Positions 1 to 10,625 of a stretch of DNA of 64,000 nt are shown here, in pieces. The notes under the pieces are model-generated. The model was not told the DNA's origin, did no database searches, and saw only the letters and a list, made by a program, of their open reading frames with translations. Position 1 is the first letter of the stretch. Every line of letters begins with the position of its first letter. Position numbers and translations under genes: made by a program. This DNA is from Paenibacillus turpanensis (GTDB taxonomy: Bacteria; Bacillota; Bacilli; Paenibacillales; YIM-B00363): positions 1-64,000 of the forward strand of contig NZ_WTLI01000017.1 of NCBI RefSeq assembly GCF_011421635.1, written 5' to 3'.

Positions 1-32
1 CAGGGTCCTGGGAGAGTAGGACGCCGCCAAGC
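1..32 (+). rRNA. rrf: 5S ribosomal RNA, 3' end only
   Basis: The first bases (GAGAGTAGGACGCCGCCAAG followed by C) match the conserved 3' end of Firmicute 5S rRNA. The gene is cut by the left edge of the window. A strong terminator follows within ten bases, as expected at the end of an rRNA operon. Confidence 0.85.
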
Positions 33-39
33 AAATAAA

Positions 40-76
40 ACACGTCGATCTATAATAGATCGGCGTGTTTTTTTAT
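40..76 (+). terminator. Terminator of the rRNA operon
   Basis: A 12-bp stem (40-51 with 57-68, one G-U pair) with a 5-nt loop is followed by a run of T. It lies just after the 5S rRNA end. Confidence 0.9.
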
Positions 77-218
77 GCCTTGAAACGTTTTTTTGTTGTA
101 GTTACTGAAATTTCGTCATGATTGACTACGCGCTTTATCACTCTTACTTAACGTAGATTAGAGAAGATTTTCGTCTATAGTTCGAAAGAACTTGTGTTTG
201 TCAAGTTGATTTGAGTCT

Positions 219-262
219 AAATACGAACGTTCTAAATTGACGTTATACAATTGTTCGTGTTT
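219..262. promoter_or_regulatory. Paired inverted PurBoxes (PurR operator)
   Basis: Positions 219-231 read AAATACGAACGTT. Positions 249-262, read on the other strand, give AAACACGAACAATT. Both fit the Bacillus PurBox consensus AWWWCCGAACWWT with its CGAAC core. The boxes are inverted and separated by 17 bases (232-248), matching the 16-17 base spacing known for B. subtilis PurR operators. They sit directly upstream of the -35 element of the purine operon. The site is expected to bind a PurR dimer and repress when PRPP is low. Inference from motif and spacing only. Confidence 0.85.
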
Positions 263-266
263 TTGG

Positions 267-295
267 TTGACATGATGAAATCAGCTTGGTAAACT
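267..295 (+). promoter_or_regulatory. Sigma-A promoter of the purine operon
   Basis: TTGACA (267-272) and TAAACT (290-295) are separated by 17 bases. The -35 hexamer is a perfect match and starts 5 bases after the second PurBox. Transcription would start near 302, giving a leader of about 355 nt before purE. Confidence 0.75.
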
Positions 296-401
296 GAAGA
301 GGCAGTGAAGGAATCGGTGAAATATCGGCTAAATAACCGTTGAGAAGGGTATACCAACAAATGTGTTATTACGAATATTGCCAATTTGAATATACAATCA
401 C

Positions 402-488
402 GGCCACTACTTGTGGCTTTTAAAAAAGCCGAAGAGCATTAGCCTGTCAGGGTGTTTTTTATCGTTCAACCTGCACCTGGGCTTTTTT
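402..488 (+). promoter_or_regulatory. Attenuator-like hairpins in the purE leader
   Basis: Three hairpins lie in a row. Hairpin A is GCCAC 403-407 with GTGGC 413-417. Hairpin B is GGCTTT 415-420 with AAAGCC 425-430. A and B share bases 415-417, so they are mutually exclusive. Hairpin C pairs 441-454 with 474-483 and runs into TTTTTT at 483-488, an intrinsic terminator fold. This suggests premature termination before purE. The conserved guanine-riboswitch core (TATA, GTTTCTAC) is absent, and a ZTP-riboswitch 5' half is not visible either, although CACCTGGGC at 474-482 faintly recalls the ZTP 3' half. The trigger is unknown. Confidence 0.55.
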
Positions 489-656
489 GTTTGAGCATTA
501 TATTTTTACAAAATGCTATTTATAAGTTCTTGAAAGTCTCATCCATTCAGGATCAATCCATTTGTCAAGGAAGATGGTTTGCTTTAAAAAGTGGCTTAGG
601 TTTATAAAAAGCTTTCTTAGGGCGGAAATGCTCAAACTTAGAAGGGAGTTACGGCA

Positions 657-1142
657 ATGTCGATTTTGGTTGGCGTTATTATGGGGAGTAAATCGGATTG
701 GGATACGATGAAGCTTGCATGCGGCGTACTTGACGAACTGGAAATTCCTTATGAGAAAAAGGTGGTATCGGCGCATCGTACTCCTGATTTAATGTTTGAA
801 TATGCGGAAAAGGCTGCCGAGCGCGGAATTAAGGTGATCATCGCTGGGGCTGGAGGAGCGGCTCATCTTCCGGGTATGGTTGCGGCGAAAACAGTACTCC
901 CGGTTATTGGGGTTCCCGTGAAGTCTTCGACTTTGAATGGCCTCGATTCACTGCTCTCCATTGTACAGATGCCAGCGGGGATTCCGGTAGCAACCGTTGC
1001 AATCGGCAACGCTGGAGCATCGAATGCGGGACTGCTGGCCGCACAGATGGTCGGTGCTTATGACCCTAAGGTACAGAAGCGTGTGGCCGAACGACGCGAG
1101 CGGATTCGTAAAGAAGTGATCGAGAACGGTGAACTGACGTAA
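657..1142 (+). CDS. purE: N5-carboxyaminoimidazole ribonucleotide mutase PurE
   Basis: Class I PurE moves the carboxyl group of N5-CAIR to give CAIR in de novo purine synthesis; it forms a cytosolic octamer. The 161-residue length is typical. The N-terminal MGSKSDW (9-15), SAHRTP (38-43) with the catalytic His, [12 protein letters not shown] (63-74) and the [14 protein letters not shown] region all match the family. The ATG at 657 has a GGGAG ribosome site about 10 bases upstream. It is the first gene of the purine operon, so the PurBoxes, promoter and leader hairpins upstream govern it. PurK, its functional partner, follows. Confidence 0.98.
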   Translation: MSILVGVIMGSKSDWDTMKLACGVLDELEIPYEKKVVSAHRTPDLMFEYAEKAAERGIKVIIAGAGGAAHLPGMVAAKTVLPVIGVPVKSSTLNGLDSLLSIVQMPAGIPVATVAIGNAGASNAGLLAAQMVGAYDPKVQKRVAERRERIRKEVIENGELT

Positions 1143-1322
1143 ATAAGGCTTTTTGAAAGCTCATCAGTAGTACAGTCAAGATTAGAAAGCGGCAGCAGCC
1201 GTATTTTACGATAGAACGTTCTTTTCGGACGGAGACAAACATACGAAAAGGCGGTGGATGGCAAAGTGGCAGCGACAGAAGCTGATATATCAAAGAAGGA
1301 TAAGGGGACGGAGCAAACGGTC

Positions 1323-2504
1323 ATGAAGTCACAACAAACGCAAAATACCGATAACCGTGTCATTGCTCCTGGAGCCACGATCGGTGTGCTCGGAGGAGGC
1401 CAGCTAGGACGTATGATGGCGTTAGCCGGCCGTGCGATGGGCTACCGCTTTGTGACGCTGGATCCGACACCCGATGCGCCCTGCTCTCATATTGCTGACC
1501 GCCAAATCGTGGCGGAATACAGCGATGCGCAGGCGGCGAGGCAGCTGGCGGAGCTGTCCGACGTCATTACGTACGAGTTCGAGAATGTGAGCTCGGAGGT
1601 GGCGGCGATGCTGATGGAGCAGTCCTATGTACCGCAAGGCAGCGAGCTGCTGCACACGACCCAGCATCGGCTGAGAGAGAAGCGAGCGATTGAGGCGGCT
1701 GGAGTGCCGGTTGCGCCCTATGCCGAGATCAAGACCCTCAGCGACTTGGAGCACGCGATTCAGCGCTTTGGTACTCCTTGCGTATTGAAAACGGCTATGG
1801 GCGGTTACGATGGCAAGGGCCAGTTCGTCATTCGCCAGCCGGAACAAGCAGGACAAGCGTTTGAAACACTTGGTTCGGGCAAGGTTGAGCTCGTGCTTGA
1901 GCAATTCATTCATTTTCATAAAGAGATATCGGTTATAGCCGCAAGAGGTACCGATGGGTCAATCCGGACGTTCCCGCCTGCGGAGAACATACATGTAAAC
2001 AATATTTTGCATCTCTCCATTGTCCCGGCAAGGATTCCGCAGGAGGTGGCGGCGGAAGCGCAAAAGCTGGCTGAAGCGATCGCTTCGTCAATGAATGCGG
2101 TGGGATTGCTGGCGGTGGAAATGTTTTTGACGCCGGAAAACAAGCTTTATGTGAACGAGCTGGCGCCGAGGCCGCATAACTCGGGCCACTACACGCAGGA
2201 CGCGTGTACAGTATCGCAGTTCGAGCAGCATATCCGCGCGGTATGCGGGCTGCCGCTGCCGAAGCCGACGCTGCTTACGCCCGTTGTGATGGTAAACGTG
2301 CTGGGCGAGCATATGCAGCCGCTGCTGAATTGGTTTACGAATGGCGGCGAGCGCGAGCTGCCGGAAGGCCTGCGGGTAAACCTGCATTTGTACGGCAAAG
2401 AGGAAGCGAAGACGGGCCGCAAGATGGGCCATCTCAATATTACCTGCGACGACGTAGAAACGGCGCTGCAATGGGTACAACAATTAGGCGTATGGGAGGC
2501 GTGA
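1323..2504 (+). CDS. purK: N5-carboxyaminoimidazole ribonucleotide synthase PurK
   Basis: ATP-grasp enzyme that carboxylates AIR with bicarbonate and ATP to N5-CAIR, the substrate of PurE. The nucleotide-binding start IGVLGGGQLGRMM lies at residues 20-32. The ATP-grasp middle (KTAMGGYDGKGQ) and the metal-binding NELAPRPHNSGHYT are present. The reading frame also has a GTG at 1254, which would add 23 residues. I prefer ATG 1323 because GGAG at 1310-1313 lies 9 bases upstream of it, while the GTG has AAAAGG only 2 bases away. purE is 180 bases upstream and purB 6 bases downstream. Confidence 0.95.
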   Translation: MKSQQTQNTDNRVIAPGATIGVLGGGQLGRMMALAGRAMGYRFVTLDPTPDAPCSHIADRQIVAEYSDAQAARQLAELSDVITYEFENVSSEVAAMLMEQSYVPQGSELLHTTQHRLREKRAIEAAGVPVAPYAEIKTLSDLEHAIQRFGTPCVLKTAMGGYDGKGQFVIRQPEQAGQAFETLGSGKVELVLEQFIHFHKEISVIAARGTDGSIRTFPPAENIHVNNILHLSIVPARIPQEVAAEAQKLAEAIASSMNAVGLLAVEMFLTPENKLYVNELAPRPHNSGHYTQDACTVSQFEQHIRAVCGLPLPKPTLLTPVVMVNVLGEHMQPLLNWFTNGGERELPEGLRVNLHLYGKEEAKTGRKMGHLNITCDDVETALQWVQQLGVWEA

Positions 2505-2510
2505 CGACGT

Positions 2511-3824
2511 ATGATCGAGCGTTACAGCCGGCCGGAAATGGCCGCGATTTGGACAGAGGACAATAAATTTAAAGCATGGCTGGAAGTAGAAATTTGCTCC
2601 TGTGAAGCATGGGCGGAGCTTGGAGTTATTCCGAAGGAAGACGTACAAAAGCTGCGCGCGAATGCCGGGTTTAACATTGACCGTATTTATGAAATTGAGC
2701 AGGAAACCCGCCATGACGTAATTGCGTTTACGCGCGCGGTATCCGAAACGCTTGGGGAAGAACGCAAATGGGTGCACTACGGTTTGACTTCTACCGACGT
2801 CGTGGACACTGCACTGGGCTATCTGCTGCTGCAGGCAAACAGCATTTTGAAGAAGGATTTGCAGCGCTTTATTGATATTTTGCGCAGGCAAGCGATTCAA
2901 TATAAAAATACGGCGATGATGGGCCGCACACATGGCGTCCATGCCGAGCCGACCACCTTCGGCTTGAAGCTGGCGCTTTGGTATGAAGAGATGAAGCGCA
3001 ACCTCGAGCGCTTCGAGCATGCTGCGAACGGCGTCCAATTCGGCAAAATCAGCGGTGCGGTAGGCACCTACGCCAATATCGAGCCGTTCGTGGAGCAGTT
3101 CGTGTGCGACAAGCTGGGCATCGGCGCAGCGCCGATTTCGACGCAGACGCTGCAGCGCGACCGTCATGCGGAATATATGGCGACGCTGGCGCTGATCGCG
3201 ACGTCGCTGGATAAATTTGCGACCGAGATTCGCGCGCTCCAGAAGAGCGAAATGCGCGAGGTGGAGGAGCCGTTCGCGAAGGGGCAGAAAGGCTCGTCCG
3301 CGATGCCTCACAAGCGCAACCCGATCGGCTGCGAAAACATCAGCGGCTTGGCGCGCGTCATTCGCGGCCACATGGTTTCGGCTTACGAAAATGTGCCGCT
3401 CTGGCATGAACGCGATATCTCCCACTCCTCTGTGGAACGGATCATTTTACCGGATGCAACGATCCTTCTGAACTACATGCTGAACCGTCTGGGCAACATT
3501 ATCGGCAATTTGACGGTGTTCCCGGAAAACATGAAGCGCAACATGGAGCGCACGTTCGGTGTGCCGTTCTCGGGCCGAGTCATGACTAAGCTGATTGACA
3601 AAGGCTTCTCGCGTGAGCAGGCGTACGACACAGTGCAGCCGCGTGCAATGCAGGCATGGGAAACACAGAAGCATTTTAAAGAAATCGTGCTTGAGACTTC
3701 GGAAATTACGAGCGTCCTGAGCCGTGAGGAAATTGAGGATTGCTTTAATCCGAGCTGGCATCTCAAGCATGTCGATACGATTTTCCAAAAGCTTGGCCTG
3801 AATGAGGAAGGAGCCGCGCAATGA
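2511..3824 (+). CDS. purB: Adenylosuccinate lyase PurB
   Basis: Fumarase/aspartase-superfamily lyase that acts twice in purine synthesis: SAICAR to AICAR, and adenylosuccinate to AMP. It works as a tetramer with shared active sites. The signature [11 protein letters not shown] at residues 261-271 carries the flexible catalytic loop. TSTDVVDTA and the [14 protein letters not shown] stretch with a catalytic His are also visible. The 437-residue length is normal. The start has GGGAGG inside the end of purK. The stop overlaps the purC start (ATGA at 3821-3824), which indicates translational coupling. Confidence 0.98.
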   Translation: MIERYSRPEMAAIWTEDNKFKAWLEVEICSCEAWAELGVIPKEDVQKLRANAGFNIDRIYEIEQETRHDVIAFTRAVSETLGEERKWVHYGLTSTDVVDTALGYLLLQANSILKKDLQRFIDILRRQAIQYKNTAMMGRTHGVHAEPTTFGLKLALWYEEMKRNLERFEHAANGVQFGKISGAVGTYANIEPFVEQFVCDKLGIGAAPISTQTLQRDRHAEYMATLALIATSLDKFATEIRALQKSEMREVEEPFAKGQKGSSAMPHKRNPIGCENISGLARVIRGHMVSAYENVPLWHERDISHSSVERIILPDATILLNYMLNRLGNIIGNLTVFPENMKRNMERTFGVPFSGRVMTKLIDKGFSREQAYDTVQPRAMQAWETQKHFKEIVLETSEITSVLSREEIEDCFNPSWHLKHVDTIFQKLGLNEEGAAQ

Positions 3825-4711
3825 CCGCACTGTACACGGCGTCCCATTTGGTAAAGGCGCCGCTTTTGTATAAAGGCAAGGTTCGGGAGCTGTACGATCT
3901 GGGAGAGCATTTTTTGATCGTCGTGACGGACCGCATTTCGGCTTTCGACTATGTGCTGAAGCCGCCTGTTCCGGATAAAGGGAATGTGCTCAACTTGCTC
4001 AGCCGCTACTGGTTTGAGATGACGAAGGACGTTCAGCCGAACCACGTTGTGCATACGGAGGTTGATCAGCTGGGCGATCTTGTAACGGAACCGGAGCTGC
4101 TGCGCCATCGCATCATGGTGACCCGTAAGGCCGAACGTATCGACATTGAATGTGTTGTCCGCGGATATATCACGGGCGGCGGTTGGAGACAATACCAACA
4201 GACAGGCGAGGTCAATGGTATTCCGCTTCCGGCGGGACTTCGCAAAAACGAACGGCTGCCAGAACCGATTTTCACACCTGCGGCGAAGAACGATGTGGGG
4301 CACGACGAGGACATTTCTTTTGAAAAAATGAAAGAGCTGGTCGGGGAAAAGGTTGCGGAAGAGCTAAAGGCGCGGTCGCTTCGTTTATACGAGCTGGGGC
4401 GCGCGTACTGCGAGGAACGCGGTATTTTGCTGGCGGATTGCAAGTTTGAATTCGGATTTTTAAACGGTGAAATTATTTTAATTGATGAAATGTTAACGCC
4501 GGATTCGTCGCGCTTTTGGGCGAAGGAGAATTACGGATTGGACATCGAGATCGACAGCATGGACAAGGAGCCGGTGCGGACATACTTGTCCGGAACGGAT
4601 TGGGATAAAAATAGCGAGCCGGAGGCGCTGCCTGCCGAAGTGGTGGAAGCGACCTCGAGACGTTACATTGACATTTTGCGCAGGTTAACAAATGAGGGCG
4701 TTAAAGGGTAA
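3821..4711 (+). CDS. purC: SAICAR synthetase PurC
   Basis: Ligates aspartate to CAIR with ATP to form SAICAR. The phosphate-binding [10 protein letters not shown] near residue 18, [12 protein letters not shown], and the [14 protein letters not shown] motif are clear. At 296 residues it is longer than the 235-240 residue Bacillus/E. coli type and resembles the longer class, with an extra C-terminal segment after the DSSRFW region. It starts inside the purB stop (ATGA overlap). A 69-base gap separates it from purS. Confidence 0.96.
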   Translation: MTALYTASHLVKAPLLYKGKVRELYDLGEHFLIVVTDRISAFDYVLKPPVPDKGNVLNLLSRYWFEMTKDVQPNHVVHTEVDQLGDLVTEPELLRHRIMVTRKAERIDIECVVRGYITGGGWRQYQQTGEVNGIPLPAGLRKNERLPEPIFTPAAKNDVGHDEDISFEKMKELVGEKVAEELKARSLRLYELGRAYCEERGILLADCKFEFGFLNGEIILIDEMLTPDSSRFWAKENYGLDIEIDSMDKEPVRTYLSGTDWDKNSEPEALPAEVVEATSRRYIDILRRLTNEGVKG

Positions 4712-4780
4712 TTAGGTTAACTAGCGGTACGGTAATCCGAAAAACGATACGGGAGAGGTCCCGGAGGAGGATTTTTTAAC

Positions 4781-5029
4781 ATGTGGAAGGCAACGGTTTA
4801 CGTGACAATTAAGCAAAACGTATTGGACCCGCAAGGAAGCGCGGTTCGCGGCTCGCTTCATGCGATGGGCTTCGACGAAGTGGAGAGCGTGCGCATCGGC
4901 AAGTACATGGAGCTTAAGCTTGACGCAGGAAGCCGGGAAGCAGCGGAAGAGCGCGTGAAAACGATGTGCGAAAAGCTGCTGGCAAACACGGTTGTTGAAG
5001 ATTACCGTTACGAGCTGGAGGAAGTCTAA
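4781..5029 (+). CDS. purS: FGAM synthetase subunit PurS
   Basis: Small structural subunit (82 residues) of the three-part formylglycinamidine ribonucleotide synthetase PurSQL. Dimers of PurS bridge PurQ to PurL and help channel ammonia. The start [13 protein letters not shown] and the VRIGKYMEL strand are family hallmarks. A very strong GGAGGAGG ribosome site precedes the ATG. The TAA stop shares one base with the purQ ATG at 5029. Confidence 0.96.
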   Translation: MWKATVYVTIKQNVLDPQGSAVRGSLHAMGFDEVESVRIGKYMELKLDAGSREAAEERVKTMCEKLLANTVVEDYRYELEEV

Positions 5030-5712
5030 TGAATACGGCGGTTATCGTATTCCCCGGCTCGAACTGCGATATCGACTGCGCGAAAGCGATCGAAACGACA
5101 GTCGGCGGAAATGTTGAGTATGTATGGCACACTTCGACGGACTTATCCAAATATGATCTGATTATGCTTCCGGGCGGCTTCTCTTACGGGGATTACCTTC
5201 GCACCGGCGCCATTGCGCAGTTTGCTCCTGTGATGCAGGAGATTGTGAAGGCGGCCGATGCGGGCAAGTTCGTGCTCGGTATCTGCAACGGGTTCCAGAT
5301 TTTGCTGGAGTCGGGACTGCTGCCAGGCGCAATGCTTCGTAACGTGTCGTTGAAGTTCCGCTGTCATCCTTCGCTTCTTAAGGTTGTAAATCATCAAACG
5401 CCTTACACAACGGGTTATTCCGAAGGCGAGCTTATCAATATTCCGATCGCTCACGGCGAAGGAAATTACTACTGTGATGCAGAGACGCTTGCGAAGCTGC
5501 AGGCGAACAATCAAATTGTGTTTACGTATGAAACGAATCCGAACGGATCGGTATCGGATATCGCGGGAATTGTGAATGAACGCGGTAATGTGCTTGGCAT
5601 GATGCCGCATCCGGAGCGCGCGGTAAGCGAGCTGCTCGGTTCCGTAGACGGCGTGCGGATGTTTACGTCGATTTTGAGCGCATGGAGGGAAAAACATGGC
5701 GCAGCAGTCTAA
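5029..5712 (+). CDS. purQ: FGAM synthetase glutaminase subunit PurQ
   Basis: Class I glutamine amidotransferase that releases ammonia from glutamine for PurL. The nucleophile is Cys86 in GICNGFQ, and the His/Glu pair is in MPHPERA near the C-terminus. The N-terminus [12 protein letters not shown] is typical, and the 227-residue length is standard. It overlaps purL by 17 bases, so the three subunits of the enzyme are translationally coupled in the order S-Q-L. Confidence 0.97.
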   Translation: MNTAVIVFPGSNCDIDCAKAIETTVGGNVEYVWHTSTDLSKYDLIMLPGGFSYGDYLRTGAIAQFAPVMQEIVKAADAGKFVLGICNGFQILLESGLLPGAMLRNVSLKFRCHPSLLKVVNHQTPYTTGYSEGELINIPIAHGEGNYYCDAETLAKLQANNQIVFTYETNPNGSVSDIAGIVNERGNVLGMMPHPERAVSELLGSVDGVRMFTSILSAWREKHGAAV

Positions 5713-7963
5713 TAACGTTGCAGCGGCTCCGAAAGAACCGACAGCGGAGCAAATTAAAGAGCAAAAAATTTACCGCCAATTCGGCGTTACGGATGAAGAG
5801 TACGAAAAGGTTTGCGAGTTTTTGGGCAACCGTCTTCCAAACTATACAGAAATCGGCGTATTCAGCGTCATGTGGTCCGAGCACTGCTCGTACAAAAATT
5901 CCAAGCCGGTGCTGCGCAAGTTCCCGACAAGCGGTCCTCGCGTATTGATGGGTCCGGGCGAAGGCGCGGGCATCGTCGATATCGGCGACGGACAAGCGGT
6001 TGTATTTAAAATCGAGAGCCATAACCACCCTTCGGCGATCGAGCCGTTCCAAGGCGCGGCGACAGGCGTAGGCGGCATTATCCGCGATATTTTCTCGATG
6101 GGCGCGCGTCCGGTGGCTGTGCTGAACTCGCTGCGTTTCGGTTCTCTTACCAATGAGCGGGTACGTTATTTGTTTGAGCATGTGGTATCAGGGATCGCAG
6201 GCTACGGCAACTGTATCGGCATCCCGACGGTCGGCGGCGAAGTAATGTTCGACCAAAGCTATGAGGGCAACCCGCTGGTTAACGCAATGTGCGTCGGCTT
6301 GATCGACCACAAGGACATTCAGCGCGGTGTGGCGAGCGGGATCGGCAATCCGGTGCTGTATGTCGGACCACCGACAGGCCGCGACGGAATTCACGGCGCG
6401 ACGTTCGCGTCCGAGGAGCTGACGGAAGAATCCGAGGCGAAGCGTCCGGCGGTTCAGGTTGGCGACCCGTTCATGGAGAAGCTTGTGATGGAAGCTTGTC
6501 TTGAGCTGATTAAGAGCGGCATCGTGGTCGGTATTCAGGATATGGGCGCAGCAGGCCTTACTTGTTCGTCCGCAGAGATGGCGAGCAAAGGCGGCACAGG
6601 CATTGAGCTGAACCTTGATCATGTTCCGCAGCGTGAAGTCGGCATGACGCCTTATGAAATGATGCTTTCGGAATCGCAGGAGCGGATGCTGTTTGTCGTG
6701 AAGCCGGAGCATGAGGAGCAGGCGCGTGAAATTTTCACCCGCTGGGGTCTCATCTGCGCGAATGTCGGCCGGGTTACGGATGACGGCAGACTTCGCTTGA
6801 TCCATAACGGCGAGCTGGCGGCGGACATGCCGATCGATGCGCTTACGGAAGCGTGCCCGATCTATAACAAGCCGAATGCGGAGCCGCAGTACTACCGCGA
6901 AAATGCCTCGGTGGACACAACGCGTTATGCTGAAGTGACCGATCTGAACGGCGCGCTGGATAAGGTACTGGCTAGCCCGACGGTAGCAAGCAAAGAGTGG
7001 GTTTACAACCAATACGACTATATGGTTCGTACGAATACGTATGTGCCTCCGGGCTCAGACGCGGCGGTAGTCGGCGTGGAAGGAACGCGTAAGGCGCTGG
7101 CCATGACGACGGATTGCAACGGACGTTTTGTATATCTTGACCCGGAAATGGGCGGACGAATCGCAGTGGCGGAAGCAGCACGTAATATTGTGTGCTCCGG
7201 CGGTGAGCCGCTGGCGATTACGGACAACCTGAACTTCGGTTCGCCGGAGAAGCCGGAAATTTTCTGGCAGCTGGAAAAATCGGTGGACGGTATGGCGGAA
7301 GCGTGCCGTGAGCTGAATACGCCGGTCATCGGCGGTAACGTCAGCTTGTACAACGAGCGCGCGCGCGGCGCCATTTACCCGACGCCGGTTGTCGGGATGG
7401 TTGGTCTGGTGCATGACCTAGACCACATTACGACGCAGGGCTTTAAGCAGGAAGGCGACGTGATCGTTGTGCTTGGCGATACGAAAGCGGAGCTTGGCGG
7501 CAGCGAATTCCAATATGTCGTTCACGGCGTAACGGAAGGACGTCCGCCGGTGGTTGACCTTGCGGTAGAGAAGAAGCTGCTCGCAGCCGTATTGAAGGCG
7601 ATCCAAAGCGGCCTTGTAAAATCGGCGCATGACGTTGCTGAAGGCGGCCTTGCGGTTGCTCTGGCGGAAAGCTGTATTTCCGGCCGTGTCGGCGCATCGG
7701 TGGATTTGAATGCTAGCGGACTTCGCAACGATATTTTCTTGTTCAGCGAAAGCCAGTCCCGCATCGTGTTGAGCGCATCGCCGGAGAAGGTCGATCAGCT
7801 GCTTGCGCTGCTGGCGGAGCACGGCATACCTGCCGTCAAAGCCGGTACGGTAAGAGGCAGCGAGCTAAACATTGCAGTAAACGGTAAATCTGTCATCCAG
7901 TCCTCTGTGGAACACCTCACGAAAACTTGGAAGGATGCGATCCCATGTCTGATGAAGGCGTAA
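5696..7963 (+). CDS. purL: FGAM synthetase large subunit PurL (short type)
   Basis: Converts FGAR, ATP and ammonia to FGAM, with ammonia supplied by PurQ. The 755-residue size is that of the short, Gram-positive type that needs PurS and PurQ as separate proteins. [11 protein letters not shown] near residue 59, the [20 protein letters not shown] stretch, the [10 protein letters not shown] substrate loop and two AIRS-type halves are visible. The ATG at 5696 lies within purQ; the stop lies beyond the purF start. Confidence 0.98.
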   Translation: MAQQSNNVAAAPKEPTAEQIKEQKIYRQFGVTDEEYEKVCEFLGNRLPNYTEIGVFSVMWSEHCSYKNSKPVLRKFPTSGPRVLMGPGEGAGIVDIGDGQAVVFKIESHNHPSAIEPFQGAATGVGGIIRDIFSMGARPVAVLNSLRFGSLTNERVRYLFEHVVSGIAGYGNCIGIPTVGGEVMFDQSYEGNPLVNAMCVGLIDHKDIQRGVASGIGNPVLYVGPPTGRDGIHGATFASEELTEESEAKRPAVQVGDPFMEKLVMEACLELIKSGIVVGIQDMGAAGLTCSSAEMASKGGTGIELNLDHVPQREVGMTPYEMMLSESQERMLFVVKPEHEEQAREIFTRWGLICANVGRVTDDGRLRLIHNGELAADMPIDALTEACPIYNKPNAEPQYYRENASVDTTRYAEVTDLNGALDKVLASPTVASKEWVYNQYDYMVRTNTYVPPGSDAAVVGVEGTRKALAMTTDCNGRFVYLDPEMGGRIAVAEAARNIVCSGGEPLAITDNLNFGSPEKPEIFWQLEKSVDGMAEACRELNTPVIGGNVSLYNERARGAIYPTPVVGMVGLVHDLDHITTQGFKQEGDVIVVLGDTKAELGGSEFQYVVHGVTEGRPPVVDLAVEKKLLAAVLKAIQSGLVKSAHDVAEGGLAVALAESCISGRVGASVDLNASGLRNDIFLFSESQSRIVLSASPEKVDQLLALLAEHGIPAVKAGTVRGSELNIAVNGKSVIQSSVEHLTKTWKDAIPCLMKA

Positions 7964-9444
7964 AGCTGTGGACGGGGCCATTTTACAACGCAGGACATAA
8001 CCCCAGCGACGAGCTGTGGTTCGATAAATTAAAGGAAGAATGCGGGGTTTTCGGGGTGTATGGGCATCCCGAAGCCTCTTCCTTATCTTATTACGGGCTT
8101 CATGCGCTGCAGCACCGCGGCCAGGAAAGCGCCGGAATGTGCACCGTTGCCGACGATGGAGAGTTCAACTACCACCGCGGCATGGGGCTTGTGAAGGAAG
8201 TGTTTGCCGGCGATCAGCTGGCGCAGCTGAAGGGCTCGGTGTCGATCGGCCACGTGCGCTATTCGACTTCCGGGGAAAGCAAGTTGGCTAATGCGCAGCC
8301 GCTCGTGTTTAAGTACCGGGAAGGCGATCTCGCCATTGCGACAAACGGAAATATCGTGAACGCAGGCCAAATCCGCAAGGAGCTGGAGAGGCAGGGCTCG
8401 ATTTTCCAAACGTCAAGTGATACCGAGGTTGTGGCGCATTTGATCGCCCGCTCGCCTTACGACGATATTACGGAATCGGTGAAGCATGCGCTGAAGCAGG
8501 TAACGGGAGCGTTCGCCTTCTTGATTATCACGAACGACAAAATGGTGGCGGCGCTTGATCCGCACGGTTTGCGTCCGTTTGTGATGGGGCGTCTCGGCGA
8601 TGCGTATTTGTTCGCCTCGGAAACATGCGCGTTCGACGCCGTTGGCGGCGAGTATGTGCGCGACGTGCTGCCGGGCGAGGTGCTCACCTTCGAGGGCGGC
8701 AAGCTCGTCCGCGAAGAGAAGTACATTGAAGGACAGCGCCGCGCGGTATGCGCGATGGAATACATTTATTTTGCGCGTCCGGACAGCGACATGGACCAAA
8801 TCAATATCCACACGGCACGGAAACGGATGGGCAAGCGTCTGGCGCAGGAAATGTTCGTGGATGCCGATGTGGTGACGGGCGTGCCGGATTCCAGTATTTC
8901 GGCTGCGATCGGCTATGCCGAGCAGACCGGCATTCCCTATGAGCTTGGCCTGATCAAGAACCGTTATACGGGCCGTACCTTTATTCAGCCGAGCCAGGAA
9001 CTCCGCGAGCAGGGCGTAAAGATGAAGCTGAGCGCGGTGCGGAAAGTGGTGGAAGGCAAGCGCGTCGTCATGATCGACGACTCGATCGTACGCGGCACAA
9101 CGTCGCGGCGGATTGTTAATCTGCTGCGCGAAGCGGGAGCGGTCGAGGTGCATGTGATGATTACGTCGCCGCCGTTTGCGAACCCTTGCTTCTACGGAAT
9201 TGATACGCCGACGCGGGAGGAGCTGGTCGCTTCCTCGAAGTCGGTCGAGGAAATCCGGCAGATGATTAATGCGGATTCGCTGCATTTTCTATCGAAGGAA
9301 GGGCTGCTCGATTCGATCGGGCGCGATGGCGCGGGTCAGGAGAATCGCGGGCACTGCACGGCCTGCTTCGATAATGTGTACCCGACGGAGACGGAGTTTA
9401 ACGGGGAAGAGGCGGCTGCCGGCTGTGGAATGGGCTGCGGCTAA
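7945..9444 (+). CDS. purF: Amidophosphoribosyltransferase PurF
   Basis: First committed step: PRPP plus glutamine to 5-phosphoribosylamine. A 32-residue propeptide precedes Cys33 ([10 protein letters not shown]), which becomes the N-terminal nucleophile after cleavage. This is the Bacillus-type enzyme with an Fe-S cluster; candidate ligands include Cys in VCAMEY, NPCFYG and the C-terminal GHCTACFD. The PRPP-binding loop [15 protein letters not shown] is present. I chose ATG 7945 because GGAAGGA at 7929-7935 sits 9 bases upstream; a TTG at 7927 in the same frame has no such site. It overlaps the purL end by 19 bases. Confidence 0.97.
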   Translation: MSDEGVKLWTGPFYNAGHNPSDELWFDKLKEECGVFGVYGHPEASSLSYYGLHALQHRGQESAGMCTVADDGEFNYHRGMGLVKEVFAGDQLAQLKGSVSIGHVRYSTSGESKLANAQPLVFKYREGDLAIATNGNIVNAGQIRKELERQGSIFQTSSDTEVVAHLIARSPYDDITESVKHALKQVTGAFAFLIITNDKMVAALDPHGLRPFVMGRLGDAYLFASETCAFDAVGGEYVRDVLPGEVLTFEGGKLVREEKYIEGQRRAVCAMEYIYFARPDSDMDQINIHTARKRMGKRLAQEMFVDADVVTGVPDSSISAAIGYAEQTGIPYELGLIKNRYTGRTFIQPSQELREQGVKMKLSAVRKVVEGKRVVMIDDSIVRGTTSRRIVNLLREAGAVEVHVMITSPPFANPCFYGIDTPTREELVASSKSVEEIRQMINADSLHFLSKEGLLDSIGRDGAGQENRGHCTACFDNVYPTETEFNGEEAAAGCGMGCG

Positions 9445-9482
9445 GCCGACACGGTAGATTGTAACGACGAAGAAAAAAATCA

Positions 9483-9512
9483 GCAGGAGAGCCGGAAGCG
9501 GCTCTTTCCTGC
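9483..9512 (+). promoter_or_regulatory. Hairpin between purF and purM
   Basis: A 12-bp stem (GCAGGA-GAGCCG with CGGCTC-TT-TCCTGC, one 2-base bulge) and a GAAG loop lie in the longest gap inside the operon. No T-run follows, so it is more likely an RNA-stability or processing element than a terminator. Confidence 0.5.
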
Positions 9513-9560
9513 ATCTTACATAATCTTATTATTTTGAAGGTCAAAGGGGAGTGGAACGCG

Positions 9561-10625
9561 GTGGCTGACGCATACAAGCAAGCAGGGGTCGACATTACAG
9601 CGGGCAATGAAGCAGTGGAGCGGATGAAAAAGCACGTGAAGAAAACGTTCCGTCCGGAAGTGCTGACCGGCCTTGGCGGCTTTGGCGGCCTTTTTGGGCT
9701 GAATAAGGACAAATACGAGGAGCCTGTGCTCGTTTCCGGAACGGACGGCGTAGGAACGAAGCTGAAGCTGGCGTTTGCCGCCGATATCCATAACACGATC
9801 GGCATCGACGCGGTGGCGATGTGCGTGAACGACATCGTCGTTTCCGGCGCGGAGCCGCTCTTCTTCCTTGATTACCTCGCCTGCGGCAAAGTGGTGCCGG
9901 AGAAGATCGAAGCGATCGTCAAAGGCATTGCCGACGGCTGCGAGCAGTCCGGCTGTGCATTGATCGGCGGCGAAACAGCGGAGATGCCGGGCATGTACCA
10001 GGACGGCGAATACGACATCGCAGGCTTTACGGTTGGCATCGTCGATAAGAAGAAGATTATCGACGGCTCCTCGATCCGTCCGGGCGACGCGATCATCGGT
10101 CTTGCGTCGAGCGGCTTCCACAGCAACGGCTACTCGCTCGTACGCAAGCGCCTGCTGGAGGATTACAAGCTGGAGCTGAACCGCAGCTATCCGGAGCTGC
10201 TGCAGACGGATAAAACGCTCGGCGAGGTTCTGCTGACGCCGACGAAGCTTTACGTACGCTCGGTGCTCAAGCTGATCGAAAGCTTCGAGCTGAAGGGCCT
10301 GGCCCATATTACAGGCGGCGGCTTCCTTGAAAACATTCCGCGCGTGCTTCCGGCGAATGTTAACGCACAGATTGAATTCGGCAGCTGGCCGATTTTGCCG
10401 GTATTTGACCTGATCCGCCAAGGTGGGGACTACGGTCAGACCGATATTTCGTACCATGACCTGTTCCGCACGTTTAACATGGGTATCGGTATGGTAATTG
10501 TCGTTCCGGCGGAGCAGGCGGACGCGGTCATTGCAAAGGCGAACGAGCTTGGCGAGCAGGCATATCGTCTCGGCACGATTACGGAAGGGACGCAGGTTGT
10601 CGACATGCAAGGAGTTCAGCTATGA
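9561..10625 (+). CDS. purM: AIR synthetase PurM
   Basis: Closes the imidazole ring: FGAM plus ATP to AIR. The metal/ATP loop [14 protein letters not shown] and the [11 protein letters not shown] motif are present, as is the dimer-type fold shared with PurL. The start is GTG 9561 (VADAYKQAG...), supported by AAGGGGAG at 9544-9551, 9 bases upstream; an in-frame TTG at 9534 is less likely. The product is 354 residues, close to the B. subtilis length. It overlaps purN by ATGA at 10622-10625. Confidence 0.96.
   Translation: MADAYKQAGVDITAGNEAVERMKKHVKKTFRPEVLTGLGGFGGLFGLNKDKYEEPVLVSGTDGVGTKLKLAFAADIHNTIGIDAVAMCVNDIVVSGAEPLFFLDYLACGKVVPEKIEAIVKGIADGCEQSGCALIGGETAEMPGMYQDGEYDIAGFTVGIVDKKKIIDGSSIRPGDAIIGLASSGFHSNGYSLVRKRLLEDYKLELNRSYPELLQTDKTLGEVLLTPTKLYVRSVLKLIESFELKGLAHITGGGFLENIPRVLPANVNAQIEFGSWPILPVFDLIRQGGDYGQTDISYHDLFRTFNMGIGMVIVVPAEQADAVIAKANELGEQAYRLGTITEGTQVVDMQGVQL

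Noticed and set aside
471..483. ZTP (pfl) riboswitch before purE
   Set aside because: CACCTGGGC recalls the 3' half, but the conserved 5' half (GGGGAGC-type core) is not found upstream.
302..656. Guanine riboswitch (G-box) before purE
   Set aside because: The three-way-junction core with GTTTCTAC and its pairing stems is absent from the leader.
2484..3425. Long minus-strand reading frame opposite purB
   Set aside because: It is Arg/His/Leu-rich, has no ribosome site and lies entirely against a conserved gene. It is a codon-bias shadow, as are similar frames opposite purM, purH, purD and dagK.
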